Below, piece by piece: positions 53,307 to 63,300 of a stretch of DNA of 64,000 bases; positions within the stretch are counted from its first letter, which is position 1; the number at the start of each line of letters is the position of its first letter. The position numbers and the translations under genes are program-made. This DNA comes from Nitratireductor sp. XY-223 (GTDB lineage Bacteria; Pseudomonadota; Alphaproteobacteria; Rhizobiales; Rhizobiaceae), in the NCBI RefSeq assembly GCF_004959855.1, contig NZ_SPNT01000006.1, positions 62,001 to 126,000 on the forward strand. Reading direction: 5' to 3'. The notes beneath the pieces were generated by a model. The model was not told where the DNA came from, searched no databases, and worked only from the letters and a program-made list of their open reading frames with translations.

Positions 53307-55547
53307 ATGGGACGCGTAACAACGATCGCCCGCCGTACCTTCCTCATCGGATCGGTCGCCATTGCCGGCGGCGTCGCCTTCGGCGCCTACATGTACAAGC
53401 GCCCAGGTGAAAACCCGCTGATGGCGAACCTCGCGGAAGGCGAGGCGGTCATCACGCCTTACGTGAAGATCGATTCCGAAGGCGTGACGCTGATCACCCC
53501 GCGCACCGATCTCGGGCAGGGCGCCTATTCGGTCCAGGCGGCGCTGATCGCAGAGGAACTCGACATCGATCTCGACCAGGTGCGGGTGGATCCCGGCAGG
53601 CCGAGCCCGGCCTATTACAACACGGCGCTTTCGGAAGAAGGCGCGCCGTTCCGCTCGACCGATGAAAGCATGATGGCCGAATCGGTGCGCAGCGTCATGG
53701 ACGTGTTGATGAAGTTCCTCGGCATGCAGGTGACAGGCGGCTCGACCTCGGTACCGGACGGATACGAGAAGCTGCGCATGGCGGGCGCGGTCGCCCGCGA
53801 GACCCTGAAAGCGGCGGCCTCCAAGCAGTCCGGGGTGCCGGTCGGGCAGTTGAAGACCGCGAAGGGCGCCGTGCAACTGCCGGACGGATCGGAACTCACC
53901 TATGTGGAACTCGCCCCGGTCGCTGCGACGATCAGGCCGGTGACCAATGTCACGCTGCGCGATCCGAGCGAGTGGCGCCTGCTCGGCAAGCCGATGCGCC
54001 GCCACGATATCGTCGCCAAATCGACCGGCACGCTGCCCTACGGCGTCGATTTCAAGATCGACGGCATGATGCATGCCACCGTCAAGCTCAACCCGCGCCA
54101 GGGCGGCGCGATGAACGGCTTTGACGCGAGTGCCGCGGAAAAGATGCGCGGCGTCAATGAGATCGTGCCGATTACCGGCGGCGTCGGCGTTGTCGCCGAC
54201 AACACATGGCGCGCCATCCAGGCCGCCAATGCAATCGAATTCGACTGGGGCCCGGCGTCCTACCCGCCGGAGATGGACGCCCACTGGGAAGCGCTCGGCA
54301 AGTCCTTCAATGACGATCAGATAGAGGCCCGCAACCGCGACGACGGCGATGTCGAGGCGGCGCTCGCCGGCGCCGAGGTGATCGAGGCCGAATACCGCGC
54401 GCCTTATCTCGCGCATGCGCCGCTCGAGCCGATCAGCGCCATCGTCAAGGTCGAGGACGACCGCGTCGACGTGTGGACCGGCACGCAGATCCCGCGCTTC
54501 GTGCAGGGCAATGTCGCCAGGATGACCGGCGTCGAGTTCGACGACGTTCACGTGCATGTGCTTTATGTCGGCGGCAGCTTCGGTCACCGGCTCGAGGACG
54601 AGGTAGTCAAGCAGGCCGTTGAAATTGCAAAGGAAATGAAAGGCACGCCGGTCAAGCTGACCTATAGCCGCGAAGAGGACATGATCCACGACTTTCCGCG
54701 GCAGATCGCCATGGCGCGGGGCCGCGGAGCGGTCAGGGACGGCAAGGTCGAAACCTATGATCTCGGCATCGCCATGCCGTCGGTCATCGCCTCGCAGATG
54801 GGCCGGCAGGGCCTTTCCCTGCCGGGGCCGGATACACAGATCATCGCCGGCGCCTGGGAGCAGCCCTTCGCGATCCCGAACTACCGGATGACCGGCTACC
54901 GCGCGCCCGACCTTGCACCGATCAGTTCATGGCGCTCGGTCGGCGCGTCGAGCAACGGCTTCTTCCACGACTGTTTCCTCGACGAGCTCATTGTCGCGGC
55001 GGGCGCCGATCCGCTGGAAGAACGCATCCGGCTGATGTGGCACGACAATTCCCGCAAGGTCCTCGAAGCGGTCGGCGAAATGTCCGGCTGGGGCAGCGAT
55101 CTCGGGCCGAAGCGCGGCCGCGGTGTCGCCTTCTGCATGTCCTTCGGTGTGGCGACGGCGGAGGTCGTCGAGGTCACCGACACGGATGACGGCATCAAGA
55201 TCGACAAGGTCTTCGTTGCCGCGGAAGTCGGACGCGTGGTCGATCCGGTGAATTTCGACAACCTCGTCAAGGGCGGGGTCATCTGGGGCCTCGGTCACGC
55301 GATGAACTGCGAAATCACCTATTCGGACGGTATTGCCGAGCAGGACAATTTCCACGCCTTCGAGGGCATGCGGCTTTACCAGTGTCCGCAGATCGAGGTC
55401 AGGGGCCTTGAAAACGGCGACAAGATCCGCGGCATCGGCGAGCCGCCGGTGCCACCGGCCGCGCCGGCGCTTGCCAATGCGATCTATGCGGCGACCGGAA
55501 AGCGCATCCGCGAAATGCCGTTCAACAAGCATATCGACTTCGTTTGA
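53307..55547 (+). CDS. iorB: Molybdopterin subunit of a molybdenum hydroxylase (IorB-like)
   Basis: A 746-residue subunit of the xanthine dehydrogenase family. An N-terminal Tat signal is visible (TIARRTFLIGSVAIAGG, Arg-Arg at residues 9-10), typical of periplasmic IorB-type enzymes. The Moco-binding regions include EYRAPYLAHAPLEP (about residues 360-373), GGSFGHRLEDEV and the C-terminal RGIGEPPVPPAAPAL with the catalytic Glu (about residue 714). The chosen ATG 53307 lies 8 bases after GAGGAG; a GTG 9 bases earlier overlaps that site. It likely hydroxylates an aromatic heterocycle or aldehyde and donates to the cytochrome encoded next. Confidence 0.9.
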   Translation: MGRVTTIARRTFLIGSVAIAGGVAFGAYMYKRPGENPLMANLAEGEAVITPYVKIDSEGVTLITPRTDLGQGAYSVQAALIAEELDIDLDQVRVDPGRPSPAYYNTALSEEGAPFRSTDESMMAESVRSVMDVLMKFLGMQVTGGSTSVPDGYEKLRMAGAVARETLKAAASKQSGVPVGQLKTAKGAVQLPDGSELTYVELAPVAATIRPVTNVTLRDPSEWRLLGKPMRRHDIVAKSTGTLPYGVDFKIDGMMHATVKLNPRQGGAMNGFDASAAEKMRGVNEIVPITGGVGVVADNTWRAIQAANAIEFDWGPASYPPEMDAHWEALGKSFNDDQIEARNRDDGDVEAALAGAEVIEAEYRAPYLAHAPLEPISAIVKVEDDRVDVWTGTQIPRFVQGNVARMTGVEFDDVHVHVLYVGGSFGHRLEDEVVKQAVEIAKEMKGTPVKLTYSREEDMIHDFPRQIAMARGRGAVRDGKVETYDLGIAMPSVIASQMGRQGLSLPGPDTQIIAGAWEQPFAIPNYRMTGYRAPDLAPISSWRSVGASSNGFFHDCFLDELIVAAGADPLEERIRLMWHDNSRKVLEAVGEMSGWGSDLGPKRGRGVAFCMSFGVATAEVVEVTDTDDGIKIDKVFVAAEVGRVVDPVNFDNLVKGGVIWGLGHAMNCEITYSDGIAEQDNFHAFEGMRLYQCPQIEVRGLENGDKIRGIGEPPVPPAAPALANAIYAATGKRIREMPFNKHIDFV

Positions 55548-55558
55548 GGAACGCCGCC

Positions 55559-56194
55559 GTGAGAAAAATCATCGCCGCATTTGCGGGCCTTGCAGCCCTG
55601 ACTTCGCTTGCGCTCGCCGCCGAACCGGTGGGCACCGGGCGCGTGATCAACGATTTCGAGGAAGGGTCGATCTCGCGGGAAGAGGGGCTGGCAAGCTGGC
55701 AGCTCTTTTACGAGGTCGCCTCGCACCCGCGCTGCTCCAACTGCCATGTCGGGGCGGACAACAAGCCGATGTGGTCGGGGCCGAGCTACGGCAAGACACG
55801 GCCGCACGGCATGAACATCAATGCCGGCGAAAGCCGCATTGGTGCCGAGACGCTGCCCTGCTCGACTTGCCATGCGGATGTCAGCGCCATGGAGTCTGCC
55901 TCCAACGACACACCGCATGCGGCCCCGCAGGTCGCCATGGGCTGGCAGCTGGCGCCGGTGGAGGCGGACTGGTTCGGAAAATCGTCCGCCTATATCTGCG
56001 AACAGCTGAAGGACCCGGAGCGAAACGGCAACCGGACCATCCGCGAGGTCGCCTCGCATCTCGACCATGACCTGATCCTGCACTGGGCGTGGAACCCGGG
56101 CGGCAACCGCGAACCGGCGCCGCACTCGCTCCAGGCCTCCATGGATGCGCTGATGAAATGGGCGGCGGCCGGCACGCCGTGCCCGACGGAATAG
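55559..56194 (+). CDS. Diheme c-type cytochrome of the molybdoenzyme operon
   Basis: A 211-residue periplasmic cytochrome c. After a signal peptide (residues 1-21, LALA-A), there are two CxxCH haem sites, CSNCH (about residue 62) and CSTCH (about 105). The start is GTG 55559 behind GAGGAA; an in-frame TTG five codons upstream is less likely. It lies 11 bases after the molybdopterin subunit gene and should accept its electrons and pass them to the respiratory chain. Confidence 0.88.
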   Translation: MRKIIAAFAGLAALTSLALAAEPVGTGRVINDFEEGSISREEGLASWQLFYEVASHPRCSNCHVGADNKPMWSGPSYGKTRPHGMNINAGESRIGAETLPCSTCHADVSAMESASNDTPHAAPQVAMGWQLAPVEADWFGKSSAYICEQLKDPERNGNRTIREVASHLDHDLILHWAWNPGGNREPAPHSLQASMDALMKWAAAGTPCPTE

Positions 56195-56205
56195 GGGAGC
56201 TACCG

Positions 56206-56547
56206 ATGCAAGCATTTCCCGGTGGCCTGCGCCTTGCGGGCCGGCTCCTGATCATCACCGGCATCCTGCACTGCCTTGCCTGGATCGTCAGCGGCTGGAG
56301 CGGCGATACGATGCGGCTGATTCCTTTCGGCCTGGTCTATATCGCCCTGGGCGCAGGCCTCTTCTATCGGATCCGGACGATCCGTTACCTGGCGTTTATC
56401 GTGACACTGGTCGGCATTGTTGCCGCCTACATCTCGCTCGGCAGTGCGGCGGTCGCCGTCTGGCTGGTCTGGGTCTTCATTGCCATCGATCTTGTCGTGC
56501 TGGCGATCCTGATCGCCAGCATCTGGCGCGGCCGCCAGCCGGCCTGA
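56206..56547 (+). CDS. Small four-helix membrane protein
   Basis: A 113-residue protein with four hydrophobic segments (about residues 10-28, 40-55, 60-80 and 82-105) and no soluble domain. Last gene of the molybdoenzyme operon, 11 bases after the cytochrome gene, with GGGGAGC before the ATG. I do not recognise a family. It may anchor or assist electron transfer from the periplasmic complex, which is inference from context only. Confidence 0.75.
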   Translation: MQAFPGGLRLAGRLLIITGILHCLAWIVSGWSGDTMRLIPFGLVYIALGAGLFYRIRTIRYLAFIVTLVGIVAAYISLGSAAVAVWLVWVFIAIDLVVLAILIASIWRGRQPA

Positions 56548-56555
56548 AGGCCCGC

Positions 56556-56942
56556 TTAACCAGCCTTCGGCTGGAACCGCTTCGGCGCCCCGGTCGACAT
56601 GTCGGTGCCGATATACGGCTTTGCGGCCTTCTTCCAGGCGCCGAAGCCGCCTTCCATATGCGCAAGCGGCGCGACACCTGTCGCGATACAGGTCCGCGCG
56701 ACCTTGCCGGAACGCACGCCCGAGCCGCAATAGATGACCAGGCGCTTGCCTTCCTGTGAGGGCAGCTTGTCGGGATCGACGAAGGACATCGGCAGGAGCA
56801 GCGCCCCCTCGATATGTTCGAACATGTATTCCTGAGGCGTGCGCACATCGATCAGGGCGATGTCGCCCCGGTCATAGGCCTGCGCCACCTCGTCGACCGT
56901 CCATGTCTCCAGGATGCCGCCCTCGACCTGTTCAGAATTCAT
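56556..56942 (-). CDS. Rhodanese-domain protein
   Basis: A 128-residue single-domain rhodanese. The start has VDEVAQAYDRGDIALIDVRTPQEYMFEHIEGALLLPMSFVDP (about residues 15-56) and the active-site loop is LVIYCGSGVRSGKV with the catalytic Cys (about residue 71). It would transfer sulfur in the cytoplasm. It is divergent from nothing obvious, and lies 47 bases downstream of the universal stress protein gene, possibly in one transcript with it. Confidence 0.92.
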   Translation of the reverse strand: MNSEQVEGGILETWTVDEVAQAYDRGDIALIDVRTPQEYMFEHIEGALLLPMSFVDPDKLPSQEGKRLVIYCGSGVRSGKVARTCIATGVAPLAHMEGGFGAWKKAAKPYIGTDMSTGAPKRFQPKAG

Positions 56943-56989
56943 CGCCCTTCCTTCCCTGTGGTGCCGTTCGTTGCACCATCATATAGGGG

Positions 56990-57520
56990 TCACCGCACGG
57001 CGATACAGGTCATCGGCGCGGAATTTGCCAGGCGATGGGACACGCTTCCGGTCATCAGCGACTTGAGATCCGACAGGCCACGCGCACCGGTGACGATGAC
57101 GTCGGCATTGACCTCCTCGGCCACATCGAGGATGCGGGCGGCCACGTGACCGTCCTCGACACGGCTTGTTACCTTTCCGACGCCCCGTTTCTTGGCTATC
57201 ACCTCCGCCTCCGAGAGAACGATATCGGCAATGGCCTGTAGTGCGCTGTTCGGGTCGGTCGTTTTTTTCGGTATCATGTGTGTGAGAGGGAACCGTCCGT
57301 ATGGCGATGCGGCGATGATGTCGGAGACCGGCGTTTGGCTGTCCTCCGCGCGATATTCCACTTCCACCATGTGCCTCAACGCATCCGAAAGATGGTCGCG
57401 CAGCAAAACATGGACCAGGACAACCTCTGCATCGTATTTGGCGGCGATGTCGGAACCGAATTCGACGGCCTTGCTGGCGTGGCTCGACCCGTCCGTGGCT
57501 ATGAGCACCGTCTTGAGCAT
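56990..57520 (-). CDS. Universal stress protein (UspA family)
   Basis: A 176-residue USP. It has the N-terminal VLIATDGSSHASKAVEFGSDIAAKYDAEVVLVHV strand/loop and the ATP-binding GARGLSDLKSLMTGSVSHRLAN signature (about residues 145-166). Such proteins bind ATP and help survival under stress. Middle part about 60-110 is an insertion with RAEDSQTPV. A strong hairpin lies between this gene and the SH3 gene upstream on the same strand. Confidence 0.9.
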   Translation of the reverse strand: MLKTVLIATDGSSHASKAVEFGSDIAAKYDAEVVLVHVLLRDHLSDALRHMVEVEYRAEDSQTPVSDIIAASPYGRFPLTHMIPKKTTDPNSALQAIADIVLSEAEVIAKKRGVGKVTSRVEDGHVAARILDVAEEVNADVIVTGARGLSDLKSLMTGSVSHRLANSAPMTCIAVR

Positions 57521-57643
57521 CTGTCTTCAGCCTCCCGTTTTCAGCAACCGCGTCCAAAACGCGATGGTGACATCGGCTCCTGATTGGAACGAGTCCGATG
57601 CTTAAAGGAAAGATGCGGCGATTTTCCAGCAGCGGGAACAGGA

Positions 57644-57676
57644 CCCGCCCGGCAGGGATGGGTGCTGCCGGGCGGG
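57644..57676 (-). terminator. GC-rich hairpin terminator after SH3-domain gene
   Basis: CCCGCCCGGCAG (57644-57655) pairs perfectly over 12 bases with CTGCCGGGCGGG (57665-57676), with a 9-base loop. It begins 22 bases beyond the SH3-protein stop on the minus strand, followed by TCCTGTTCCC with little U-run. It probably insulates the downstream universal stress protein gene. Confidence 0.65.
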
Positions 57677-57697
57677 ATGCCGGATCGCGGGCGGGCG

Positions 57698-58942
57698 TCA
57701 GCTCTCGGTGTATTTGATGAAGGTCTTGTAGATGTAACCCTTCTTGTCACCGTAGACGACGCGGCACCATTTGCAGTTGGTTTCGGCCATGAACTTCGCG
57801 TTCTGCGGAACAATCGCAAGCACCTTGCTCTTGCTGCTGCGGCGGGCCCGCATGTTCACCCATTTGGTGGCGCTGCTTTTCTTGTAACCGAGCTTCTCGG
57901 CTTCCGTGACCGGGTAGGCCGATACGGATTTCGCCGTTTCACTCAATTCGTCCTTCTCGGCAGCGCGCTCGGGCTTGAAGTCCGAATCCGCCGATGCAAG
58001 CTGGGTGGCCTGGCTGCTGCGCTCGGGCCGAATGATGAATGTGCGGTAGATGTAGCCTTTCTGACCCTTGTAGACGACGCCACACCAGCGCGTGCAGTTC
58101 TGGTCGGCCAGAATGGTCGCCTTGGCCGGAACAATATCCACCACAGCCGCGGTGTTGTTGGGCTCCGCCCTGAGGTTCACCCATTTCCGGGCCTTGCTCT
58201 TGACCATGCCGGATCCGGTCGCCGGTGCTGCCTCCTCCAGCAGGGCCGGCTGCCGTGTCACATTGAAGTTCTCGGCATCAAGCGCCGCCATCTTCTGTTC
58301 CATCTCGGCGATTTCGGCCTCCGTCTCCGCCACTTCGACGGCGACGTCGGGCGGAACGATCGATCCGGTCTCGGCCTGATCGACCCGCACAACGCTTTCT
58401 TCCATCAGGCTCGGCAGCGTCATTTTCTTCTTTTTCGGGCGCTCGGCTTTTTCCTCTTCCAGCGAGGCGAAGGATGAATCGAACCGGGCCGAGGCGATCG
58501 ACGGCAGGTCATCCTGGGCCTTCGGGGCCGGCGGCAGGAATGCCCGTGTCGACGCGACTTGCGTGCCGTCGGTGAAACCGGAGGCCGCGAGCTGCGGCGT
58601 GACAGTCTCGGCGTTCAGCGCGTTGTTTTTCTTCGCCGCAGGCAGTGCTTTGTCTGCCGAAACTTCCGGTCCGGCTGTCGCCGCCGTGGCGACCTGTTGG
58701 CCTCGCAGCTCCACAATCGGGGTCTTGTCCGCCGCGGCAGTTTCAACGGCCGTTGCCGGTTCGACCGGTTGCTGCTGTGCGTTTTGCGTCGTGTTGTAAA
58801 GCGCTGCACCGAGAACGGCGCCCGCGGCGCCGCCGAATGCCGCCACCAGGGCAATTGCAATCAGCCGCGACGGGCTGCGCGGCCTTACCGGTTGCGCCGC
58901 TGCCCTCGGCCGGCGCTGTGTCGTTCTTGCTTGTCTACCCAT
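57698..58942 (-). CDS. Membrane protein with two C-terminal bacterial SH3 domains
   Basis: A 414-residue protein. A basic N terminus leads to one membrane helix (about residues 27-50, IAIALVAAFGGAAGAVLGAAL). A long low-complexity Ala/Pro-rich linker and a coiled-coil stretch (about 208-230) follow, then two SH3 domains, about residues 252-310 and 350-412. Each ends in a CxxWC-VVY-x2-KKGYIY-TF pattern. Such domains bind peptidoglycan or peptides; the protein should sit in the inner membrane facing the periplasm. Function unknown. Confidence 0.87.
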   Translation of the reverse strand: MGRQARTTQRRPRAAAQPVRPRSPSRLIAIALVAAFGGAAGAVLGAALYNTTQNAQQQPVEPATAVETAAADKTPIVELRGQQVATAATAGPEVSADKALPAAKKNNALNAETVTPQLAASGFTDGTQVASTRAFLPPAPKAQDDLPSIASARFDSSFASLEEEKAERPKKKKMTLPSLMEESVVRVDQAETGSIVPPDVAVEVAETEAEIAEMEQKMAALDAENFNVTRQPALLEEAAPATGSGMVKSKARKWVNLRAEPNNTAAVVDIVPAKATILADQNCTRWCGVVYKGQKGYIYRTFIIRPERSSQATQLASADSDFKPERAAEKDELSETAKSVSAYPVTEAEKLGYKKSSATKWVNMRARRSSKSKVLAIVPQNAKFMAETNCKWCRVVYGDKKGYIYKTFIKYTES

Positions 58943-59322
58943 GAACTCTCACTCCAGTCACTATTTGCCTGCGTGACGGCTCGCCCCGAGGAGCTGCAGG
59001 CACCACCACACAACTGCATCTGAAATCATAACTCGGTCGAAAATCGGGGCGAGCGGCCAAAGTCGCGGTCACATTCGGAGTCGTAAGAAAACCAGCCGTG
59101 AGAATCGGTTCGGCGCCGGCCGGTGGAATGCCATCGCAAAAAGCCCCGTAAAAACAATCCTGACGCCGGCCCGGCGCAAGGGCGGGATCTGTTTCGTCGG
59201 CACCCGGGCGGTCCGCGCCTTCTCTTTTTCGCCCTTTGGCGTTAAGGATCGGACACCAACCGACACCGGACACGGGTTTCCCGCTGCACCGTCCGGCCTT
59301 GCCTGCCTTTTGGAGACAGCCC
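58943..59322. other. Intergenic region, 380 bp
   Basis: Region between the divergent SH3-protein and aldo/keto reductase genes. I see no gene, RNA or strong palindrome; only the TGGAGA ribosome site just before 59323 stands out. It should carry both promoters. Confidence 0.5.
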
Positions 59323-60366
59323 ATGCGTTTCAACGAACTCGGCCGCACCGGCCTGACGGTGAGTGAAATCTGCCTCGGATCGATGACCTGGGGCTCACAG
59401 AACTCGGAGGCCGAGGCGCACCAGCAGATCGACTATGCCGTCGGGGAAGGCGTCAATTTCATCGATACGGCGGAGATGTACCCGACGACGCCCCGGTTGA
59501 AGGAAACGACCGGCCTGACCGAGGAAATCATCGGTTCGTGGCTGGGCGGCAGGGCGGACAGGGATAAGCTGATCGTTGCAACCAAGGTGACCGGGGAGGG
59601 GAACCGCGATGTGCGCGGCGGTGCGCGGGTGGATGGCAAAACCGTGCGGCAGGCGCTGGATGAAAGCCTGCAGCGGCTGCGGACCGACTACGTGGATCTC
59701 TACCAGTTGCACTGGCCGAACCGCGGATCGTACCATTTCCGCAAATACTGGACCTACGATGCGACGACGCTGAAGCCGGAGGACATGGACCAGGAGGTCG
59801 CGGACATGCTCGGCGAAGTCGCGGCGCTGCAGGAGGAGGGCAAGATCCGGGCCTTCGGCCTGTCGAACGAAAGCGCCTGGGGCCTGATGAAATTCCTGGA
59901 GGTTAGCGGCAAACACGGCCTGCCCCGCATCGCCTCCGTTCAAAATGAGTACAGTCTGATCTGCCGGCTGTTCGACCTCGACATGGCCGAGGTCAGCATT
60001 CACGAACAGGTGGGCCTGATGGCCTTTTCGCCGCTGGCGGCCGGGGCGTTGTCGGGCAAGTATCTCGACGGGTCCATCCCGGAAGGTTCGCGACGGTCGA
60101 TGCAGCCCAACCTGAACGGCCGCTATGTCCCGCAATCGGAGAAGGTGATCGCGCTCTACGCGGGCGTAGCCGAAAGACACGGGCTTGACCTTGCGCAGAT
60201 GGCCCTGGCCTTCTGCCTGACACGGCCGTTCATGGCGTCGGTGATCATCGGGGCGACGTCCATGGAGCAGCTCAAGACCGACATTGCGGCTAAGGACGTG
60301 ACCTTGAGCGAGGACGTGCTCGCCGACATCCAGGCGGTTTACCGGGACCATCCAAGGCCGATGTGA
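59323..60366 (+). CDS. Aldo/keto reductase (Tas-like)
   Basis: A 347-residue NADPH-dependent reductase of the AKR TIM-barrel fold. The start MRFNELGRTGLTVSEICLGSMTWG is typical of Tas. The catalytic set is visible: Asp-Tyr in FIDTAEMYP (about residues 47-55), Lys in IVATKVTG (about 84), and His in YQLHWPNRG (about 127). TGGAGA lies before the ATG. It converges on the RND permease gene with 2 bases between stops. Substrate probably aldehydes; unconfirmed. Confidence 0.9.
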   Translation: MRFNELGRTGLTVSEICLGSMTWGSQNSEAEAHQQIDYAVGEGVNFIDTAEMYPTTPRLKETTGLTEEIIGSWLGGRADRDKLIVATKVTGEGNRDVRGGARVDGKTVRQALDESLQRLRTDYVDLYQLHWPNRGSYHFRKYWTYDATTLKPEDMDQEVADMLGEVAALQEEGKIRAFGLSNESAWGLMKFLEVSGKHGLPRIASVQNEYSLICRLFDLDMAEVSIHEQVGLMAFSPLAAGALSGKYLDGSIPEGSRRSMQPNLNGRYVPQSEKVIALYAGVAERHGLDLAQMALAFCLTRPFMASVIIGATSMEQLKTDIAAKDVTLSEDVLADIQAVYRDHPRPM

Positions 60367-60368
60367 CT

Positions 60369-63300
60369 TCAGCCCGGGCTGACGGATTTCTCGCCGCCGG
60401 CCGCCGGGGGCGACTTTTTGCGGCGCTCGCGCAGACGCTGCACGGCAACGTAAAGCACCGGGATCATCAGCAGGCCAATGGTGCTGTCGATCACCATGCC
60501 GGCAAAGACGGGCAGGCCGATGGAGATGCGGCTGGACGATCCCGCACCGCTCGCGAAAACCAGCGGAAGAACGCCGATGATGAAGCACAGGCCCGTCATG
60601 GTAACCGGCCGGAACCGGGTGTGCGCGGCGCTGATGGCGGCTTCGACGATGCTCTCGCCGGCCTCGCGCCTGGTTCTCGAGAACTCGACGAGCATAATGG
60701 CCTTCTTGGCGGCAAGGCCGATCAGCAAAACGATGCCGATCTGCGCATAGATGTTGTTGTTGAGCACGTCGATGAGAAACAGCGGCAGCAGCGCGCCGAA
60801 GACGGCAAAGACGGTCGAGCACATCACCGATATCGGCAGCGACCAGCTCTCGTACTGGGCGACGAGGCACAGGTACGCGAAGGTGAAGGCAAGCAGGAAG
60901 ATGTAGATGACGAAGGAACCGGCCTCGATCTCCTGCAGCGACACGCCCGTCCATTCGACACTGTAGCCGTCGGGAAGGGTCTTTGCGGCGATCGCCTCGA
61001 ACGTTTCGATGCCCTGGCCCGTGCTGTGGCCGGTGCTGGTCAGCCCCTGGACCGCGGCGGAGCGCACGAGATTGTATCGGGTGACGGCCTCGGGACCGAG
61101 AACCGGCTGGGTGCCGATCAGCGTGCTCAGCGGGATCATGTCGCCGCTGCCGCCCTTGACGTAGATATTGCCGATGTCGTCGAGCGTCTGGCGGTAGGAG
61201 GCTTCGGCGGCCAGGATCACCCAGTAGATCTTTCCATCGAGCAGGAAATTGTTGACGAACATGGAACCCAGATTGGCCTGCAACGCGGTGAAAATGTCGC
61301 TGATATTGACACCCAGCGCCTCCGCCTTGTCGCGGTCGATGGATACGCTGTATTGCGGAGAGCCCGTCGAAAGCGAGCTGAAGACCTGGAGGAACACGGG
61401 ATCCGCGCTGGCGGCCGATAGAAGGGCGTTCGTCACCTGTCCGAGTTGCTCGACGCTTTCATTGCGATTGTCCTGGATCTGCGCCGAGATACCGCCGGAA
61501 ATTCCGAGGCCGTCAATCGGCGGCAGCGGGAAAACGAAGGCGGTCGCTTCCTGCACGGTCGCGAGCTTCTTATCGAGTTCGGCCAGGATGTTGTACCACT
61601 GGGTCTGCGAGCTCTTGCGCTCGTCCCAGGGCGCAAGCACCGCAATCAGTGTGACATAGTTGGACCCGTCGCCGGAGATCAGGCTGAATCCGGACACGGA
61701 GATGACGTCCGTGACGCCGTCGACCTCCTGCATCAACGTCGTCATGTCTTCGGCAACGGCGCGCGAACGCTGCAGCGATGCACCATCGGGAAGCTGCACA
61801 TTGGCAAAGAGGACACCCTTGTCCTCGAGCGGAATGAAACCGGTCGGCGTCGCGCGCAGCATGAAGATCGTTGCCGCCACGGCAAAGACGAAAATCAGCA
61901 GCGAGACCCAAACGTTTTTCAGGAGTATGCGCACCAGCCAGACATAGCCGTCGCGGGTCTTGTCGACCGCAGCCGGAATAATATGCAAAATCCCTTTCGA
62001 CCTGCCGGTTTTCTGCCGCAACATTGTCGCGCATAGGGCCGGCGCCAGCGTTAGCGCGTTGACCGCCGACAGGCTGAAGGCGACGGTGATCGTCAGTGCG
62101 AACTGCAAGTATATGCGGCCCGTTATGCCGGGGAAGAAGCAGACAGGAACGAACACCGCCAGGAGGACGAATGTCGTCGCAATGATCGGCCCTGTCACCT
62201 GGTCCATGGCCTTGATCGTCGCCTCGCGCGGCTCGAGACCCTCCTCCTCCATGATGCGCTCGGTGTTCTCGATAATGACGATGGAGTCGTCCACGACCAG
62301 CGTGATTGCGAGGATGATGCCGAACAGCGTGATCAGGTTGGCGCTGAAGCCGATCAGGTAGAGAATCGCCAGCGTGCCGAGCAATGAAACCGGTATGGCG
62401 ATCGCCGGAATGAGGACGGCGCGCCAGCTCATCAGGAAGAGGAAAACAACGGCGACGACCAGCGCGGCGGTAATGCAAAGCGTTACAACGATTTCCTGGA
62501 TCGAAGCACGCACCGCTTTCGTTACGTCGTAAAGAAGCTGGTACTCGACACCCGATGGGAAGCTTCCCTTCATCTGCTCGAGTGCGTTGTAGACGCTTGT
62601 CGCGACGTCCAGCGCGTTGGCGCCGGGCGCCTGGTAAACGGCAATGGCGGTCGACGGTTTGTTGTTGAGCGCGGCTGAGGCCGCATAGGAGCGTGATCCG
62701 AGCTGCACATCCGCAACATCACGGAGCCGGACGAGCTGGCCGGAGGAATCCCCGGAGACGATGATATTGCCGAACTGCTCGACGGTCTGAAGCAGGCCTT
62801 CGGCGCGCAGCGTGAACTGGAAATCTGTTTCCCCGGCGAACGGCGCCCCGCCGATCTGGCCGGCGGTCGCCTGGACATTCTGTGCCTGGATGGCCTGGGA
62901 CAGATCGGAGGCCGTCAGGTTCAAAGCGGTCATGATGTCCGGCCGCATCCAGACCCGCATGCTGTAATCGAGCGGACCAAACTGGGAAACGCTGCCGACG
63001 CCGGGCAGGCGCGACAGCGCATCCTGAATATTCTGGGACGCATAGTTGCTGAGATAGATCGCGTCGCGGGTCTCGTCCGGCGAGATCAGATTGATCACAA
63101 GCAGCATGTTCGAGGACTGCTTCTTCGTCGACACGCCCTGTTGTGTGACGGAACTTGGCAACTGGGGTTGTGCGAGCGAGACCCTGTTCTGGACGTTGAC
63201 GGCGGCAATGTCCGGATCGGTTCCAACCGAAAACGTGATCGTCAACGTGTAGGTGCCGCTGTTCGAACTGGTCGAAGACATGTAGAGCATGTTGTCGACG

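Noticed and set aside
56560-56574. CCAGCC-TTC-GGCTGG hairpin at the end of the molybdoenzyme operon
   Set aside because: Short, without a T-run, and inside the 3' coding part of the convergent rhodanese gene; not convincing as a terminator.
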